Below, one piece after another: positions 1 to 11,900 of a stretch of DNA of 64,000 nucleotides (position 1 is the stretch's first letter; each line of letters starts with the position of its first letter). This stretch comes from Periplaneta americana (lineage: Eukaryota; Arthropoda; Insecta; Blattodea; Blattidae): NCBI RefSeq assembly GCF_040183065.1, contig NC_091120.1, positions 16,510,708-16,574,707 on the forward strand, given 5' to 3'. The notes below the pieces were generated by a model, which saw nothing but the letters and a program-made list of their open reading frames with translations, did no database searches and was not told the origin of the DNA. The translations under genes were made by a program, and so were the position numbers.

Positions 1-187
1 CTACACCACCACTGCTACTAGCACCACCACTACTACTACTACTACTACCACCACTATTACTACCACCACCACTACTACTACCACCACTACTACCACCACC
101 ACTACTACCACCACTACTACTACCACCACCACTGCTACCACCACTACTACTACCATCACTACTACCACTACTACTACCACCACTACT

Positions 188-240
<53 letters not shown>
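1..240. repeat. Trinucleotide microsatellite (CTA/CCA)n
   Basis: About 240 bases are built almost only from CTA and CCA triplets with a few TGC and ATT interruptions, ending in a pure CTA run at about 192-240. It starts at the window edge, so the true length is unknown. The long valine-rich minus-strand open frame here is the translation of the repeat and is not a gene. Confidence 0.97.
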
Positions 241-242
<2 letters not shown>

Positions 243-583
243 GTATTGCTATCTAATAGTTGTTTGTTATTTAGTCAACTGTCCGAAAACAGGTTTGAAC
301 CTCATAAGTTACGCCAATAAGGCATCACTCACGAGGTAACTAAGCCTAAAGATAATGAAGTAGAATGGCCAGATCCTTTCCCCCATCGAGTGCTCACTAG
401 TAACATATTACGTTAATCAGACCTCATATAATACCAACAATTTATTGTTCTTCCTCTCACACACGTCGTGAAGTAAGAAGTACTGCGTGACAACATATGT
501 ACACTTGTACACCAGTGTTCAAAAATACCTGGCTTCTACTTATCGATAGTTATCGACTATCGATAATTTGTTCGTGTAAGTGT
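241..583. other. Unassigned intergenic DNA
   Basis: AT-rich sequence with no coding frame. The only visible structure is a cluster of short TATCGATA-type palindromes at 541-565, just before the inverted-repeat element at 584. Confidence 0.6.
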
Positions 584-937
584 CTTCTTTAGTTATTACT
601 TCTATGAATAGATGGCGAAGATAACGATCTTTGTGGCCAATAGAACATTGATGTTCAAAGATATTTGACCTATGATTTCATGATCATGTAAGCGAACTTC
701 CCAACCACGGGATAAGTCAGAGCCAAATATATAAAAAAAATTGACAACTTTGAAATAGTTCCGCTAGCATCATTATTAGGCAATTAAAAACGTGTCATGT
801 AGATCAAGCATAAATTGTTTTACAATTAGCAGAGGTGAATGAAATATTGAATTCTATATTGCTGGTATATTTATGTACGATTGGCAATACTGACTATTAT
901 CTTTGACATCTATTCATAGAAGTAATAACTAAAGAAG
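584..937. mobile_element. Small inverted-repeat element (MITE-like), 354 bp
   Basis: Positions 584-614 and 907-937 are perfect 31-bp inverted repeats enclosing about 290 bp of AT-rich noncoding DNA. This is the shape of a nonautonomous DNA transposon. I could not find a convincing target-site duplication next to the repeats, so the true ends may lie elsewhere or the element may be a decayed internal hairpin. Confidence 0.6.
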
Positions 938-1909
938 CCAGACTTATAATGTTATTTAGTGATTATATTCAAAATGCCAGAACCAAATTTATAAAATCTG
1001 TAAGAACACATCCAAATCCATTGCTCAATAGTTTAGTAATTTCTCGTGTTTAATGAATGAGTGATTTCTTGTAAAACACTTCACTCTTGGTGAAAGTGTT
1101 TGAATGTAAATTGTATTTTTTATACTTAATCATGTACTATATGTTACATACATCTTGTAAAAGCCATGGGTCCATTTTGCGACCTGGTACTTAAATAAAT
1201 ATACATTTCTGAAAAAAATATATACTAACAAATTCGAAAATCGAAAAATCGAAAAATCGAAGGAGAATTGGGAGGAAAATTTAAAAGGTACGCAAAACGC
1301 GTCCTTGCAAGGGGTTGGGGGCTGTACAAAACTAAATATGTGAGCTCCAAGCCTGTTGGCCACTAGTCTCACTCCGGGTTACGCTGCTCCCCTGAAGGAG
1401 CTCTAGAAAATTTTGAAGGGGAAGCCGAAATTGGACGTAACCTCTTAGGTACCACATACGCGAGGGGGGCTGAGACTGATCAATTGATCACGGAACGGGG
1501 CGAGGAGGAGTTGGCTGGTGTGTGCCGTTAGGATGGCAAGACGCCGTCATCTGTTGTTCGATGACAAAGCAGGTGAAGGCCGCCGGAAGAAGCGCCGTGA
1601 AATCTAAACTGCAATTTGAGAGGTCCCTGTCCTTTCAATTTGCGACCTATTGAGTGACCTCGTATGTTTAATATACTTTTAATATTATCTGAAATAGGGC
1701 ATACATAATTTATAAGAAAGGTGGAATATATATGGGGAAGGGCAGATAGGTCCGTGGCCCATTTCTTATAGGGCTCATCCCGACATTTGTCTTACGCCTG
1801 AGGAAAACCACGGAATACCTTAGGCAGGATGAGACTAACAAATTATCGATCACAATCGATTAGTAGGGTCAGATATCTTTGAACGTCAGTTTACATAAAT
1901 AATATACCA
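938..1909. other. Unassigned DNA with a repeat-like fragment
   Basis: No credible gene. A GC-richer island at about 1365-1600 contains the palindrome GATCAATTGATC. The stretch 1735-1830, which includes GAGGAAAACCACGGAAT, resembles an interspersed repeat I have seen in several arthropod genomes, but I cannot name the family. Confidence 0.4.
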
Positions 1910-2415
1910 GCATTATAAAATTAAAAATTCCATCACCCTCTAGTGATTGTAAAAGAGATAGGTTTAGCGGGAAACAGCTGAAACTGTCAATTATGAGATT
2001 AAATGTATACTTAATCTTCATCAACATTTTCTCCAGCAGATTTTTACCCGTCTCAATAACAGTGTCACCTATTGAGGGCTAGAGGAACTATTTCAAAGAC
2101 TGTCAATGTGTTAAGTCTTCGGCACTGTCATATCCGTGGTTAGAACGTTCTCTTGCAGGTCAGAAAATTGTATTTCAGATATCTTTGGACGTCCGGCAGA
2201 ACCTCAACCACAGGTTTTACTAACAGTAAAAAATTCAAATTGATTTCTTACAAGACGCAAATAAAATGGTTATAACAACACTAAAAGCATTATAAAATTA
2301 AAAATTCCACCCCCTCTACTGATTGTAAAAGAGCTAGGTCTAGCGGGAAACCGCTGATACTGTCAATTATGAGATTAAATGTATATTTAATCTTCATCAA
2401 CATTTTCTCCAACAG
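1910..2415. repeat. Pair of about 130-bp direct repeats
   Basis: 1910-2040 and 2287-2415 align almost end to end: both contain GCATTATAAAATTAAAAATT, then a GATTGTAAAAGAG block, then TCTTCATCAACATTTTCTCC, with scattered substitutions. The separation is about 377 bp. They may be terminal or subterminal repeats of an unidentified element, or a local tandem duplication. Confidence 0.75.
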
Positions 2416-3039
2416 AATGCTTACGCACAGTTTGTCCGGATTCAGTGATTTACGCTGAAAGTAAATTTAATATAGGCTAAAGGCCTTGATCTATTTCGAA
2501 CTACTTGAGAGACAATCCTTCAACAAATTAAGGGGAGAGGATGGTATTTTTAAAAACTTTTTTTCCTATTTGGTGTAAAATATTATTATTTTTTTTTGTA
2601 GAGAGTTCATAGCTGTGGCAACTCAACCAAATAAAAATAAAAATAAAAAAATTGGGGGCCCAAATTTGAAAAAAGTATATCCAATGCAGGATTGTACTGA
2701 AACCGATATAGCCTATCTAAACCGTTTTTAAAGATACATTCAAACAGTGTTTTGCAATATATTTGCAAAAGCATGTTCTACAAACTGTCTGTAACAGCAT
2801 TTTGATATTAGTACCTACGTTTGTAAAATAAACAATTAAAATTTAATAACAATTTTCTGATTTCCTTTCTTGCAAACAAACGGACGTAGTTTTAAAATGA
2901 AATCAATTAACAAAATTCTGTTACAGAGAAAAGTTTCCTAATAGTCTAAAGAATGTGTGTTCTAAATTTCATGCATGTATCTTTAATAGTTCAGATATTA
3001 TATCCATTTTTGTCTGGAAATGTAGCAAAAAAAATGAAG
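2416..3039. other. AT-rich unassigned DNA
   Basis: Noncoding and strongly AT-rich with short A and T runs. I see no gene, repeat family or regulatory element that I can support. Confidence 0.5.
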
Positions 3040-3316
3040 TTACTGGAAACCGATACAAGCGGGCGTGTGATTTAAAAATCCATAGCGCAGGAAGTTTAAA
3101 AGTGACGTCTCAACATCCGATAAGGGTACAAATACCCACAAAATGTTATGCAATGCATTCCACACATATCAAAGGGTATTTTAAAGAAATTTTTATTTTT
3201 TTTAAATTTAATTTACCGGAAACAACAATAAAAGTGGGCGATTGATTTAAAAAACCATAACCCAGGAAGTTTAAAAAATGGCGACTCAACATCCGATAAG
3301 GGCACAAATACCCACA
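3040..3316. repeat. Pair of about 100-bp direct repeats
   Basis: 3040-3141 and 3216-3316 share TGATTTAAAAA, CAGGAAGTTTAAAA and CAACATCCGATAAGGG, and both end in AAATACCCACA. The offset is about 176 bp, so this is a diverged tandem duplication. Confidence 0.75.
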
Positions 3317-3350
3317 TTTTAACTATTTGTGACTATTAATAGCTAGAAGA

Positions 3351-3352
3351 AC

Positions 3353-3402
<50 letters not shown>

Positions 3403-3427
3403 GTAGTAGTAGTAGTAGTAGTAATAA
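3351..3427. repeat. TAA/TAG trinucleotide microsatellite
   Basis: A run of AAT triplets passes into AGT triplets and is cut at 3427 by the Helitron. A short TAA run resumes immediately after the Helitron at 5007-5019, so the repeat was the insertion target. Confidence 0.95.
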
Positions 3428-5006
3428 TCTATACTAATAATACATCTACAGCCGAAATTTTTATGGTAATTTTCGATTTTCCAAAAATAATTGGCCCTGA
3501 CATATATAATTAACCACCCTGAAACCGAAAATCGCTTTTTTGAAATTTTTGTTTGTATGTCTGTCTGTCTGGATGTTTGTTACCTTTTCACGCGATAATG
3601 GCTGAACGGATTTCGATGAAAATTGGAATATAAATTAAGTTCGTTGTAACTTAGATTTTAGGCTATATGACATTCAAAATACATTATTTAAAAGGGGGGT
3701 TATAAGGGGGCCTGAATTAAATAAATCGAAATATCTCGCTTATTATTGATTTTTGTGAAAAATATTACATAACAAAAGTTTCTTTAAAAATAATTTACGA
3801 TAAGTGTTATTCTCTGAAAAATTTTGATAGGACTGATATTTAATGAGATAAATGAGTTTTAAAATTAAAATAACAGCCATCTAAGGCCGTGTAATGAATT
3901 AAGAAACAAATGACTTCGTCTATAAGGGGCCTTGGACACAACAATCGAAAGCTATGAAAGATAGCCTACAGAGAATGTTTCTGAGTTTGTATGAAGTAAT
4001 ATCGGAAGCTAAATTAACAGATTTGTATAATTATTTATTATTTCACTATTGGAAAGTGTAGTTTCTCTAGATGGACATAATGCTATAATGTTATTACAGT
4101 AACTTCGGAGTGAATTGAGGACAGGTAAGATTAAAATAGCTTCTTATGCACAAACAACTTGACAGGCTATTCTGTGTATTCGTTTCCTGTATTTCTTAAA
4201 ATAACGTTTATCTCAGAGAATTAACGAACCACAAGAGTGTATTGATTTAGTATGCAGTAATAATATGTTAGCTTAGCATTCCATTATTTTATAATCCAAA
4301 TTTTAACTATGCTCAATTGAATCGTGTTAAAATACATAAAATACATATGCATTAAAGGCAATGCAAAAAAATTGGGTAATGAGCCAAGCAGGTTATGTTG
4401 CGCTGTTGTAAAATAAAATTTGTTCCTCCCGAGATTCAAGAGCCCCCATAACAAATTAAAAACTTACTTATCGGTGTACATCCGTTATCAACACATTTTT
4501 ATATAATATAATATAATGTAATATAATATAATATAATATAATATAATATAATATAATATAATATAATATAATATAATATAATATAATATAATATAAGTTA
4601 TTTGAAGGGTTCAGAACCATAGTGGCCCAAGCGCCATTTACTGAATACGTAGAAAACAAGGGTTAAAATTAAGTTATTATCATAATTCAATGGAAACATA
4701 TAGCAAGTAAAATGAAGTAAGTATACACATTAAATCTAAATGATGTCAATCTTCATTAAAGTATGGATGCATGTAATAAAAATTAAGAAACATGTTAAAG
4801 GAATTGTCATTGCACCAAATGAGTGGTCTCTGGACCAAAATGATCGTATTTTAATTATTTAAATACAATTTAAATTAAGTAACATATTAAACGATTTATC
4901 CTTCTATCAAACACGAATCTTCCCTGGATCAAATGTCCTATTTTAATTATGTAATTACTTTATATTTATTTCTAACGGGTGCAGCGGAGCGCACGGGTAC
5001 GGCTAG
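3428..5006 (+). mobile_element. Nonautonomous Helitron, 1,579 bp
   Basis: The left end reads TCTATACTAATAATAC, the TC-initiated start typical of insect Helitrons. It is followed by a TGTCTGTCTGGATGTTTGTT segment and a TTTCACGCGATAATGGCTGAA block at about 3590-3608. The right end has a GC-rich hairpin region (GTGCAGCGGAGCGCAC) shortly before the terminal CTAG at 5003-5006. The element lies between a host A at 3427 and a host T at 5007 with no target duplication, as expected for rolling-circle insertion between A and T. No Rep/helicase frame is present, so it is nonautonomous. Confidence 0.88.
4500..4596. repeat. ATAAT pentanucleotide microsatellite
   Basis: About twenty copies of the five-base unit, nearly pure, inside the Helitron. 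Confidence 0.97.
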
Positions 5007-5335
5007 TAATAATAATAATTGTTTCGGACAAGTGGAGGTATATCGACTATTGTCACAGTTACTTCGATAGATCGACTGGAGTTTGCTCATTGGAATACAA
5101 AATTAAATTGCAGTTATATTTTTCTATGGATACAGGACGGCCTTAAAATAACACGTAAAGGGCCACATGCGGCTCAAGGGCCGCAAGTTTGACATACCTG
5201 CTCTAAAATAAAACGAAATCTCTGAACCTAGAACATCACACAATTAATTAATACACAAAATGCGTCCTAGATGGCGTTGCTCAAGTCCATTCGATCTGAT
5301 TGCGAGATGGTCGCATAATCTGTTGTGTTTGTGTG
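5007..5335. other. Intergenic DNA upstream of ESS2
   Basis: The first bases complete the interrupted TAA microsatellite. A GGCCACATGCGGC...GGGCCGC segment near 5161-5185 resembles the end of a decayed hAT-type element, but I see no partner end. Confidence 0.4.
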
Positions 5336-5693
5336 CAGTGTTGCCAACAGGACGGAAATTCCGTCAAAACTGACGGAATTTCATCGTAGCGGACTGGGGG
5401 CGACGGATTTTCTGGTGTAAATTACGATTTACATAGTCTTTTTACTTTTTAGCTCCTGTTTAATTTTTGTAGGAGCGCAGACGTAGACCAACCCAGCACA
5501 TCAACTGCAGAACTAGAGGCAGATGATGTGGATGTATTATTAATATTATTTTAATCAAGATTTGTAAGGAAGTTGCGTTAATATTTCCTCATATTTGTAT
5601 GTACATATATTGAGTGGTCTTTTTCTTTTACGGATTCTGACGGATTTCCTGGTGTTAGACTGACGGGGATACAATTTAGTGTTGGCGACACTG
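5336..5693. mobile_element. Short hAT-like element 117 bp upstream of the ESS2 ATG
   Basis: The ends are CAGTGTTGCCAAC at 5336-5348 and GTTGGCGACACTG at 5681-5693, an inverted pair with one mismatch. CAGTG ends are common in hAT elements. The interior repeats GACGGA-rich sequence near both ends. TTGTGTG occurs beside both ends but with a two-base offset on the right, so the target duplication is not clean. It may supply part of the ESS2 promoter or 5' UTR. Confidence 0.55.
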
Positions 5694-5710
5694 TATTGTG
5701 TGTTCGATTC

Positions 5711-5737
5711 AATAGTAACATGGCGGTGTGTATGTAA
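5711..5737 (+). promoter_or_regulatory. YY1-like motif overlapping a 5-codon upstream ORF
   Basis: AACATGGCGG at 5718-5727 resembles the YY1 core motif found in housekeeping promoters and near start sites. Its ATG at 5720 opens a five-codon frame (MAVCM) that stops at 5735-5737, before the ESS2 start. Whether it is transcribed depends on the real transcription start, which the sequence does not show. Confidence 0.35.
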
Positions 5738-5738
5738 G

Positions 5739-5765
5739 TCAACGAGTTAGAATCTAACTCGTTGA
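5739..5765. promoter_or_regulatory. Perfect 27-bp palindrome in the presumed ESS2 5' UTR
   Basis: Arms TCAACGAGTTAGA (5739-5751) and TCTAACTCGTTGA (5753-5765) flank a single A. ATGTAAGT occurs just before and again just after the palindrome. It ends 45 bases before the ESS2 ATG and could act as an RNA hairpin or a dimeric protein-binding site. Confidence 0.6.
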
Positions 5766-5810
5766 TGTAAGTTATTTATATATATATATTGTACACAAAT
5801 ATAAATTATC

Positions 5811-5966
5811 ATGCCTCAAGAAATTAATCTGAAGAAACCAGGTGAAAACGCACTTAAGGCTGTAAAACTTATAGAAGAGTTACAGGTATTTAAAAAACCA
5901 CCTGAACCGCATTCCGTTCCAAAAATAAGGTTGAAGAAGGTTTTGGATGAAGATACATACATTCAG
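5811..5966 (+). CDS. ESS2: ESS2 exon 1 (residues 1-52)
   Basis: This exon encodes the lysine-rich N-terminus and ends with [10 protein letters not shown]. The donor is CAG|GTTAGT and the phase is 0. Only this donor continues correctly into [11 protein letters not shown] of exon 2. A stronger-looking GTAAGT lies four bases downstream and would shift the frame. Intron 1 is only 158 bp. Confidence 0.93.
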
Positions 5967-8900
5967 GTTAGTAAGTTATGTTGTTTTTCATTTATGCAAT
6001 TTGCATATTCGTTTTTATTTTGGATTGGCAATATTTAATTAGTAGGAGAGCTTGAACTGATAACTAATAATAAAATAATGACTAACCTTTTCAAACGAGT
6101 AATTAGACCTAAATCTCTTTTCAGGAAATGGGTCGAATTATTCAGAGAGACTTTTTCCCAGATTTGGAAAAATTAAGAGCACAGAATGCGTATTTGGAAG
6201 CTGTAGAAAGAAACGACGTAGAAAAATTGAGGGAGATTTATGCCAAGTACAGCTCTGGAAAACGTCCGCCAACAGAAAGATGTAAGTGTGTTGTCTTATT
6301 ATTTTACTAGGCCTAGGCCTATATGTTATGGATACTGCGAAATCGGCTGTCTGGTTATTATGTTAGTGTAAATTATATCCGCATTTAATATTGTCGTCAC
6401 GGTAGCCAATATTACAAAGTTGCGATCTCGGAGATACGAGATCTCTTTGTAGTAATTCTCCATAGAAGCTACACTAGGTAAAGGAGGCACAACTTTTTTT
6501 TCTTGATTGGCTTCTATGAGATGTAGGCCATATAATGGTAAACACATTGTTTTAGTTAACCACATCAACAAATACTTTCAACATTAAAATCCTTTGATAG
6601 TTACACTTATAAAATATTCTAATGCACTTTTACGTACCGGTAGCCATGTCATAGCCTATTCAGTAAAGAAACTCGGGTAATTTCATAGAAGACGGGCACT
6701 TTGTTGAATATAATACGTATTACCAACTTTTTTATTTCAGAGTTAAATGTTAGTGATCTTTTAGTGACTTTTACATGTTAGTTCTAGGTTTTTTATACTA
6801 GGTGTCGCCGTGATTTTCTTTTAATTTGTTTGGTTATAGTTGTCATTTGTTCTAGAATTTTCGTTAATTTTGAATGGATAATGACGTTATCAGTTGTTCT
6901 TGGTTGTTTGACGTGAGTGGTGTTATGTTGTGTCTGATGGCTAAAGCTATTGAAAGTTTGTCATTTTATGATTTTCTTTCGACTTGATTGGTTATAATTG
7001 TAATTTATTCTAGAATTTTCATTAATTTTGAATGGATAATGACGTTGCCAGTTGTTCCTGGTTGTTTGACGTGAGTGATATTACATTGTAGATTTGTCTG
7101 CATTTGTCTAATGCGCATCATCATGCTTACGAAAAGGCACTTTTCAGTGCCAATAATTTATTTTGTGTGCACAAGGTTGGAATTTTGAAGTAAGAGGGAA
7201 AGGAAGGAATCCGTGTTGTGATATTATTGATTAAATTTTGTGTCGATTTTGGTTTAGTTCTTTCGCTGGTGATTAAGGATTGTGTTGAATGTTGAGGAGA
7301 AAACTGTTTTTTCTGTGGTTTAAAGAAATTATTTACTGAATTTTCTGTAGATGTTATGGTGTAATAAGTGTTCGAAGAGAATTTCATTTAGTGTAAAGAC
7401 GTGGTTTATTTATGCAAAGTTGACTGTACGACAAAGTGTTGGTTTAGTACTTTGTTGCCTGCATGGTTTAAGTTTAGACTGCCTTAAAGCCTGTGTCATT
7501 TATATTGGAAGTGAAGTGGTTGTCGATGAAGACGTCAATGAGAATTGAATTTTATTTGATAAGGTGATAAATTATGTTTTGTTTTGTGTTTTTGTGATTT
7601 TTAGGGATAAAGTGCGGTCGAAAACTATCAGAAAAGTACTACCAACTATGAAGTTCGAATGCCACGAAACGCCAAAAAAAATCAAAGGCGAAAAATTAAA
7701 TATATTTTCATTTTTTGGAGGGCTTGTTCTTATTTAAAAATACGAATATATATTTGATTTTTCATCTTTGATTTTGCTATGTTTGGTGACATTTGGACTT
7801 CATAGTTGGTAGAACGGTTTTGGTAGTTTTCGTCAGCCTTGTTGGATTTTGCCCGTCTTCTAGGAAATTACCGAAACTCGGGAAGCCAGAAACTCCTCGC
7901 TTTTCTCTCCACTGTGCAGCACTCCACCCGTTGCCCTTGCCACCCCCCCTTCCCGGCCACTTTAAAAAATAAGATACATACCACGTTGCGAATCCAACTT
8001 TTATTTCATTTTTATTGTATTTTTGGCTAGGAAAAACTCTTCTTTTACGAAAATATAGAAGTAGGCCTAGTTCTTACTGCAGTATTGCTATGTAGTCTGT
8101 ACACTGACTTCCTAATGTCATATTGGATTAATATAGCCTATTATAGTTGCCATGTTCCTAATAAATTTATAAAAACCACGGAATGCATAATATATATCCA
8201 AATTTACAACATTTTAAATCTCCCTTAGCCCCCAAAAATTCACTGTGTCAACAAAACTTTCACACATCATATATCACAACATATAATAAAATAACATTTC
8301 ATACAGAAACCAAAAATATAATATTTTATACAACACAAAACGTTAAAAGAGTAGGCCTACACAAGAAATAAAGAGATATTATTCACCCACAACAAAATTG
8401 AAAACGACAGTCAGAACCACAAATTGTATGATTATAACATAAATCTAATCGACATGAATATCGTACTTGAAGACAAAAGTCAACTTTCCCATTAATTGAG
8501 TCTAAATGTCATACAAGTGCAGCTCTTAAACATGGTGCTAGTTTCGACCCAAGACTTTATAATAAAATTACAAACCATTTTCCAAATTTGAAATATTTTA
8601 AAATTGAAACTTTTAAAAAAAGAAATTTATGCAATTATTCATGATTAACAAATGTGTGTATTTTTTTACTTTTTATTTCTGTCGGCTATATTCATGTTTT
8701 TATAGAATATCACTGGTGTTCTTCAAAACTCAGCCTTAAGATTATGCCAAGGAGTACCAAAAACCACGTCAACTGTTGCCCTAGAAATTGAATGTAATAT
8801 TCAACCACTCAGACACTATATATTACAAAAGGATCTAAAAATACATTTAAAATTGCAAGCCTCATCCAGATCTCAGATATTCTTCAAACTGTCAGATGAT

Positions 8901-11900
8901 ATCCTGTGTAATTTCTATAAAATAAAAAAAGAATAAATACCAATATATATCACAGACACACTCATTGCTAAAACTCCAGTTGTGAACGAAATCCCTCCAT
9001 GGAAATGGGTGATTCCAGAACATAGCATACAAATTCTAGGAAATCATTCCAAAAGTGATCCTCCATACATTCTTAAGTTAGATGCAATGGAACTACTCTG
9101 CAGTACATATAAGGATCACCTTCAAATTTATACAGATGAATCTCTAAATCCTAATAATGGGACATCAGGAGCAGGGTATTATATTCCAAAATATCAAGAA
9201 AGTTATTTCATACCATGTTCATCCTCCTCCGTCTTGACACTGAATTTCTAGCTATTGATGCTGCTCTTTAGTGTGTTACTCAAATTTCTGAAAAATCTAT
9301 TTGCATACTTACTGACTCTAAGGGGGCTATATTTAATATAATTAAATATGTACCAAACCTATATGCACATAGAATTATTCCAATTCAGAAACAACTAAGT
9401 AAACTAAAAGAACTCCAAAAGGAAATAACATTTCAATGGATACCTAGTCATTGTGGTATACCTGGAAACGAGAAAGTCGATAATATTGCAAAACAGGCAA
9501 CATATTTGCAATCAAGACCTCTTCAAGTGATATCTCTATCCAATGCTTTTGCTTCAGTAAAGTCTCATTTTACAAACCTATGGATCAACAGTTGGCTCTC
9601 TTCTGACAAAGGAAAAATTTTACAGTCTGTACAAAAGAAACCAAATGACCTGGAAATGTACAAAAACTTGCCCAGACATGTTCAAACATTTTTAACAAGA
9701 GCCAGAACACGATTTCACATTTCTGATAATCCTACTTGTCCGTGGTGTAATAATCATGATGAAGATCTGGAACACATTCTTCTATACTTCCATCCATAAA
9801 CCACAAAAGAAGTAAATTAAAATCATCAGTACCAGTTGCAGAAGACACAGCCCTGCAGTATATATATTGACTACACCCCACCTCTAGCTACTAGCAACAG
9901 GCATCATTTCTTGTGAAAAACAACAACTGAATAGACTACAGTGGACTATAGTGGACTTTATGTTGTCAGCAAACAGCTGGATACATTAAGAAGATTGATA
10001 GAATATCACTGGCTTCTGTCTGGTTGTGAATTTATATTGAATGTGTTTTTTTCTCTTTTTTCCCCCTTTTTTTTTGTGTTATTTATTGGTTTGCATTAAG
10101 TTACTTACTGTATTCAGTAAACTGTCCCTGTAAATTTTATGTTAACTTATAGTATTGATTAAGGCCACACTGTACACGAGCTCTTACGGTAGTGCCTAGA
10201 AACATTTTTGTTTTATAATTTTAGTTTGTCCTCACTAGTTAGCTAGCTAGTTAAATCAATTTAATATAGGCCTAAGTCAACTTCAGAAAACACGACTTCC
10301 AATATACAGTAAAATCATGCAGTTAATAGTAAAACAACTCTCCACATTTCTCCAAATTTTAGCTAAACTTAATCAAGTAATCCGTTGATCACACTCAACA
10401 TAATGTTTTACCGCAACTACCCAACTTTAAAATGTCAAAAACGTTCAAATGTCAAAATACCCTACAGCACAACTCCTTCTATCATAATACCACCTCTTAC
10501 GATGTAGTAACACATATCATATTTATTTATTTATTTTTATTTATTCGATCCCAGGTGGTGACAGGATTTTTTCTCGTTGCCAAACTTTCAGAACGGCCCC
10601 GAGGTTCACTCAGCCTCCTATAAAATGAGTACCAGGTCTTTCCCAGGGGTAAAAGGCGGCCAGAGCGTGGTGCCGACCACACCACCTCATTCTAGTGCCA
10701 AGGTCATGGAAAGCATGGGGTTCTACCTCCATGCCTCCCAAATGCCTTCACGGCATGTTACGGGGATACCTTTACCTTTTTTTTTTTTTACCTTTTTATT
10801 TATTTAATACTTTACACTTGAGCTACATTAGGCATTGCAGCCCGAAAGAGCAGAAGCTTGTGCTCGGGCACAGTTCAGATCAGTTATACAACATATATCA
10901 CAAAATTAAGAGAGTTCATTGAGCACAATAACATTAATAAATGGTAAAATACATACAGCATGTAATAATAGGGTCTATATACAAATAGAAAATACAAAAG
11001 TACATAAATATTAGAGTATCAATTTTTAACTCAATTAGCTTAAAGAATTAAATAATTAATCTGATTTGTTTCTTAAATCTATGTGTGTTAAGTGTACTTA
11101 GCTCAGGGTAAGCTCTAATTAATGCATTATATATTTTGGGTCCAAAATTTCTGCTGTGTTTTAATCCAGCAGTTGTGTGGCATTTGGGAGTATTTAGAAA
11201 GAAATCATCATAGCCTATACACATGAAACATACAAATATCTAAATAATATGCGTCTAGAACATAGCAAACAAAATAGGGCCAGAACTAGAAATCTGTTCC
11301 TACTCACAAAGTAAGTTTAGTAGGAAATATCATAAGTATGGCAACTAATGACCATGGGTTAGTATACTACGGGCATAGTATCGAGATATGACGTGAAGGA
11401 AATGACGACATATGGTGGTTGAAGAGGCGTGAGACATAAGAGAAGAAAGAAAGAAAGAAGAAGACAGAAGAGCCCTCTAATAAAAGTATATAAGTCAACG
11501 ACTTGTTTCACTTCTTACCAGTGTTGTTGTTGTTGTTGTTTTCTAATGCCAGGTGTTTGACAATAAAGTCATTTGACCTCTTGCACTCCAATATTTTTCA
11601 AAGATATTATCATGACCAGCCAATGAACCACAGATTTTGAGGTGTTCCGAATCCATTTCTTGGTTTGAGTTGCACAATGGGCAGTTAGGGGACTGATATA
11701 TTCCAATTCTATGCAGGTGTTTGGCCAAACAATCATGGCCTGTTGCCAATCTAAATGCAGCTACAGACGATTTTCGTGGTAAATCGGGAATTAACTGTGG
11801 ATTTTGATGCAGAGAGTTCCATTTTTTCCCTTGGGATTGTGTTATCAAATTTTGTTTGTTGAAGTCTAAGTATGTAGATTTAATAAATCTCTTCACAGAG

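Noticed and set aside
1-195. 64-codon valine-rich minus-strand frame
   Set aside because: It is the translation of a GTA/GTG microsatellite; no composition or context supports a protein.
5734-5771. GTAAGT at 5734 and 5766 as donors of an upstream ESS2 exon
   Set aside because: There is no convincing acceptor before the ATG at 5811; kept only as flanking repeats of the palindrome.
5967-5970. Donor GTAAGT at 5971 as the main exon 1 splice site
   Set aside because: It would shift the frame and destroy the conserved IIQRDFFPD block; kept only as a possible alternative site.
11430-11475. Purine-rich run as a polypurine tract of an LTR element
   Set aside because: No LTR pair or integrase/RT frame surrounds it.
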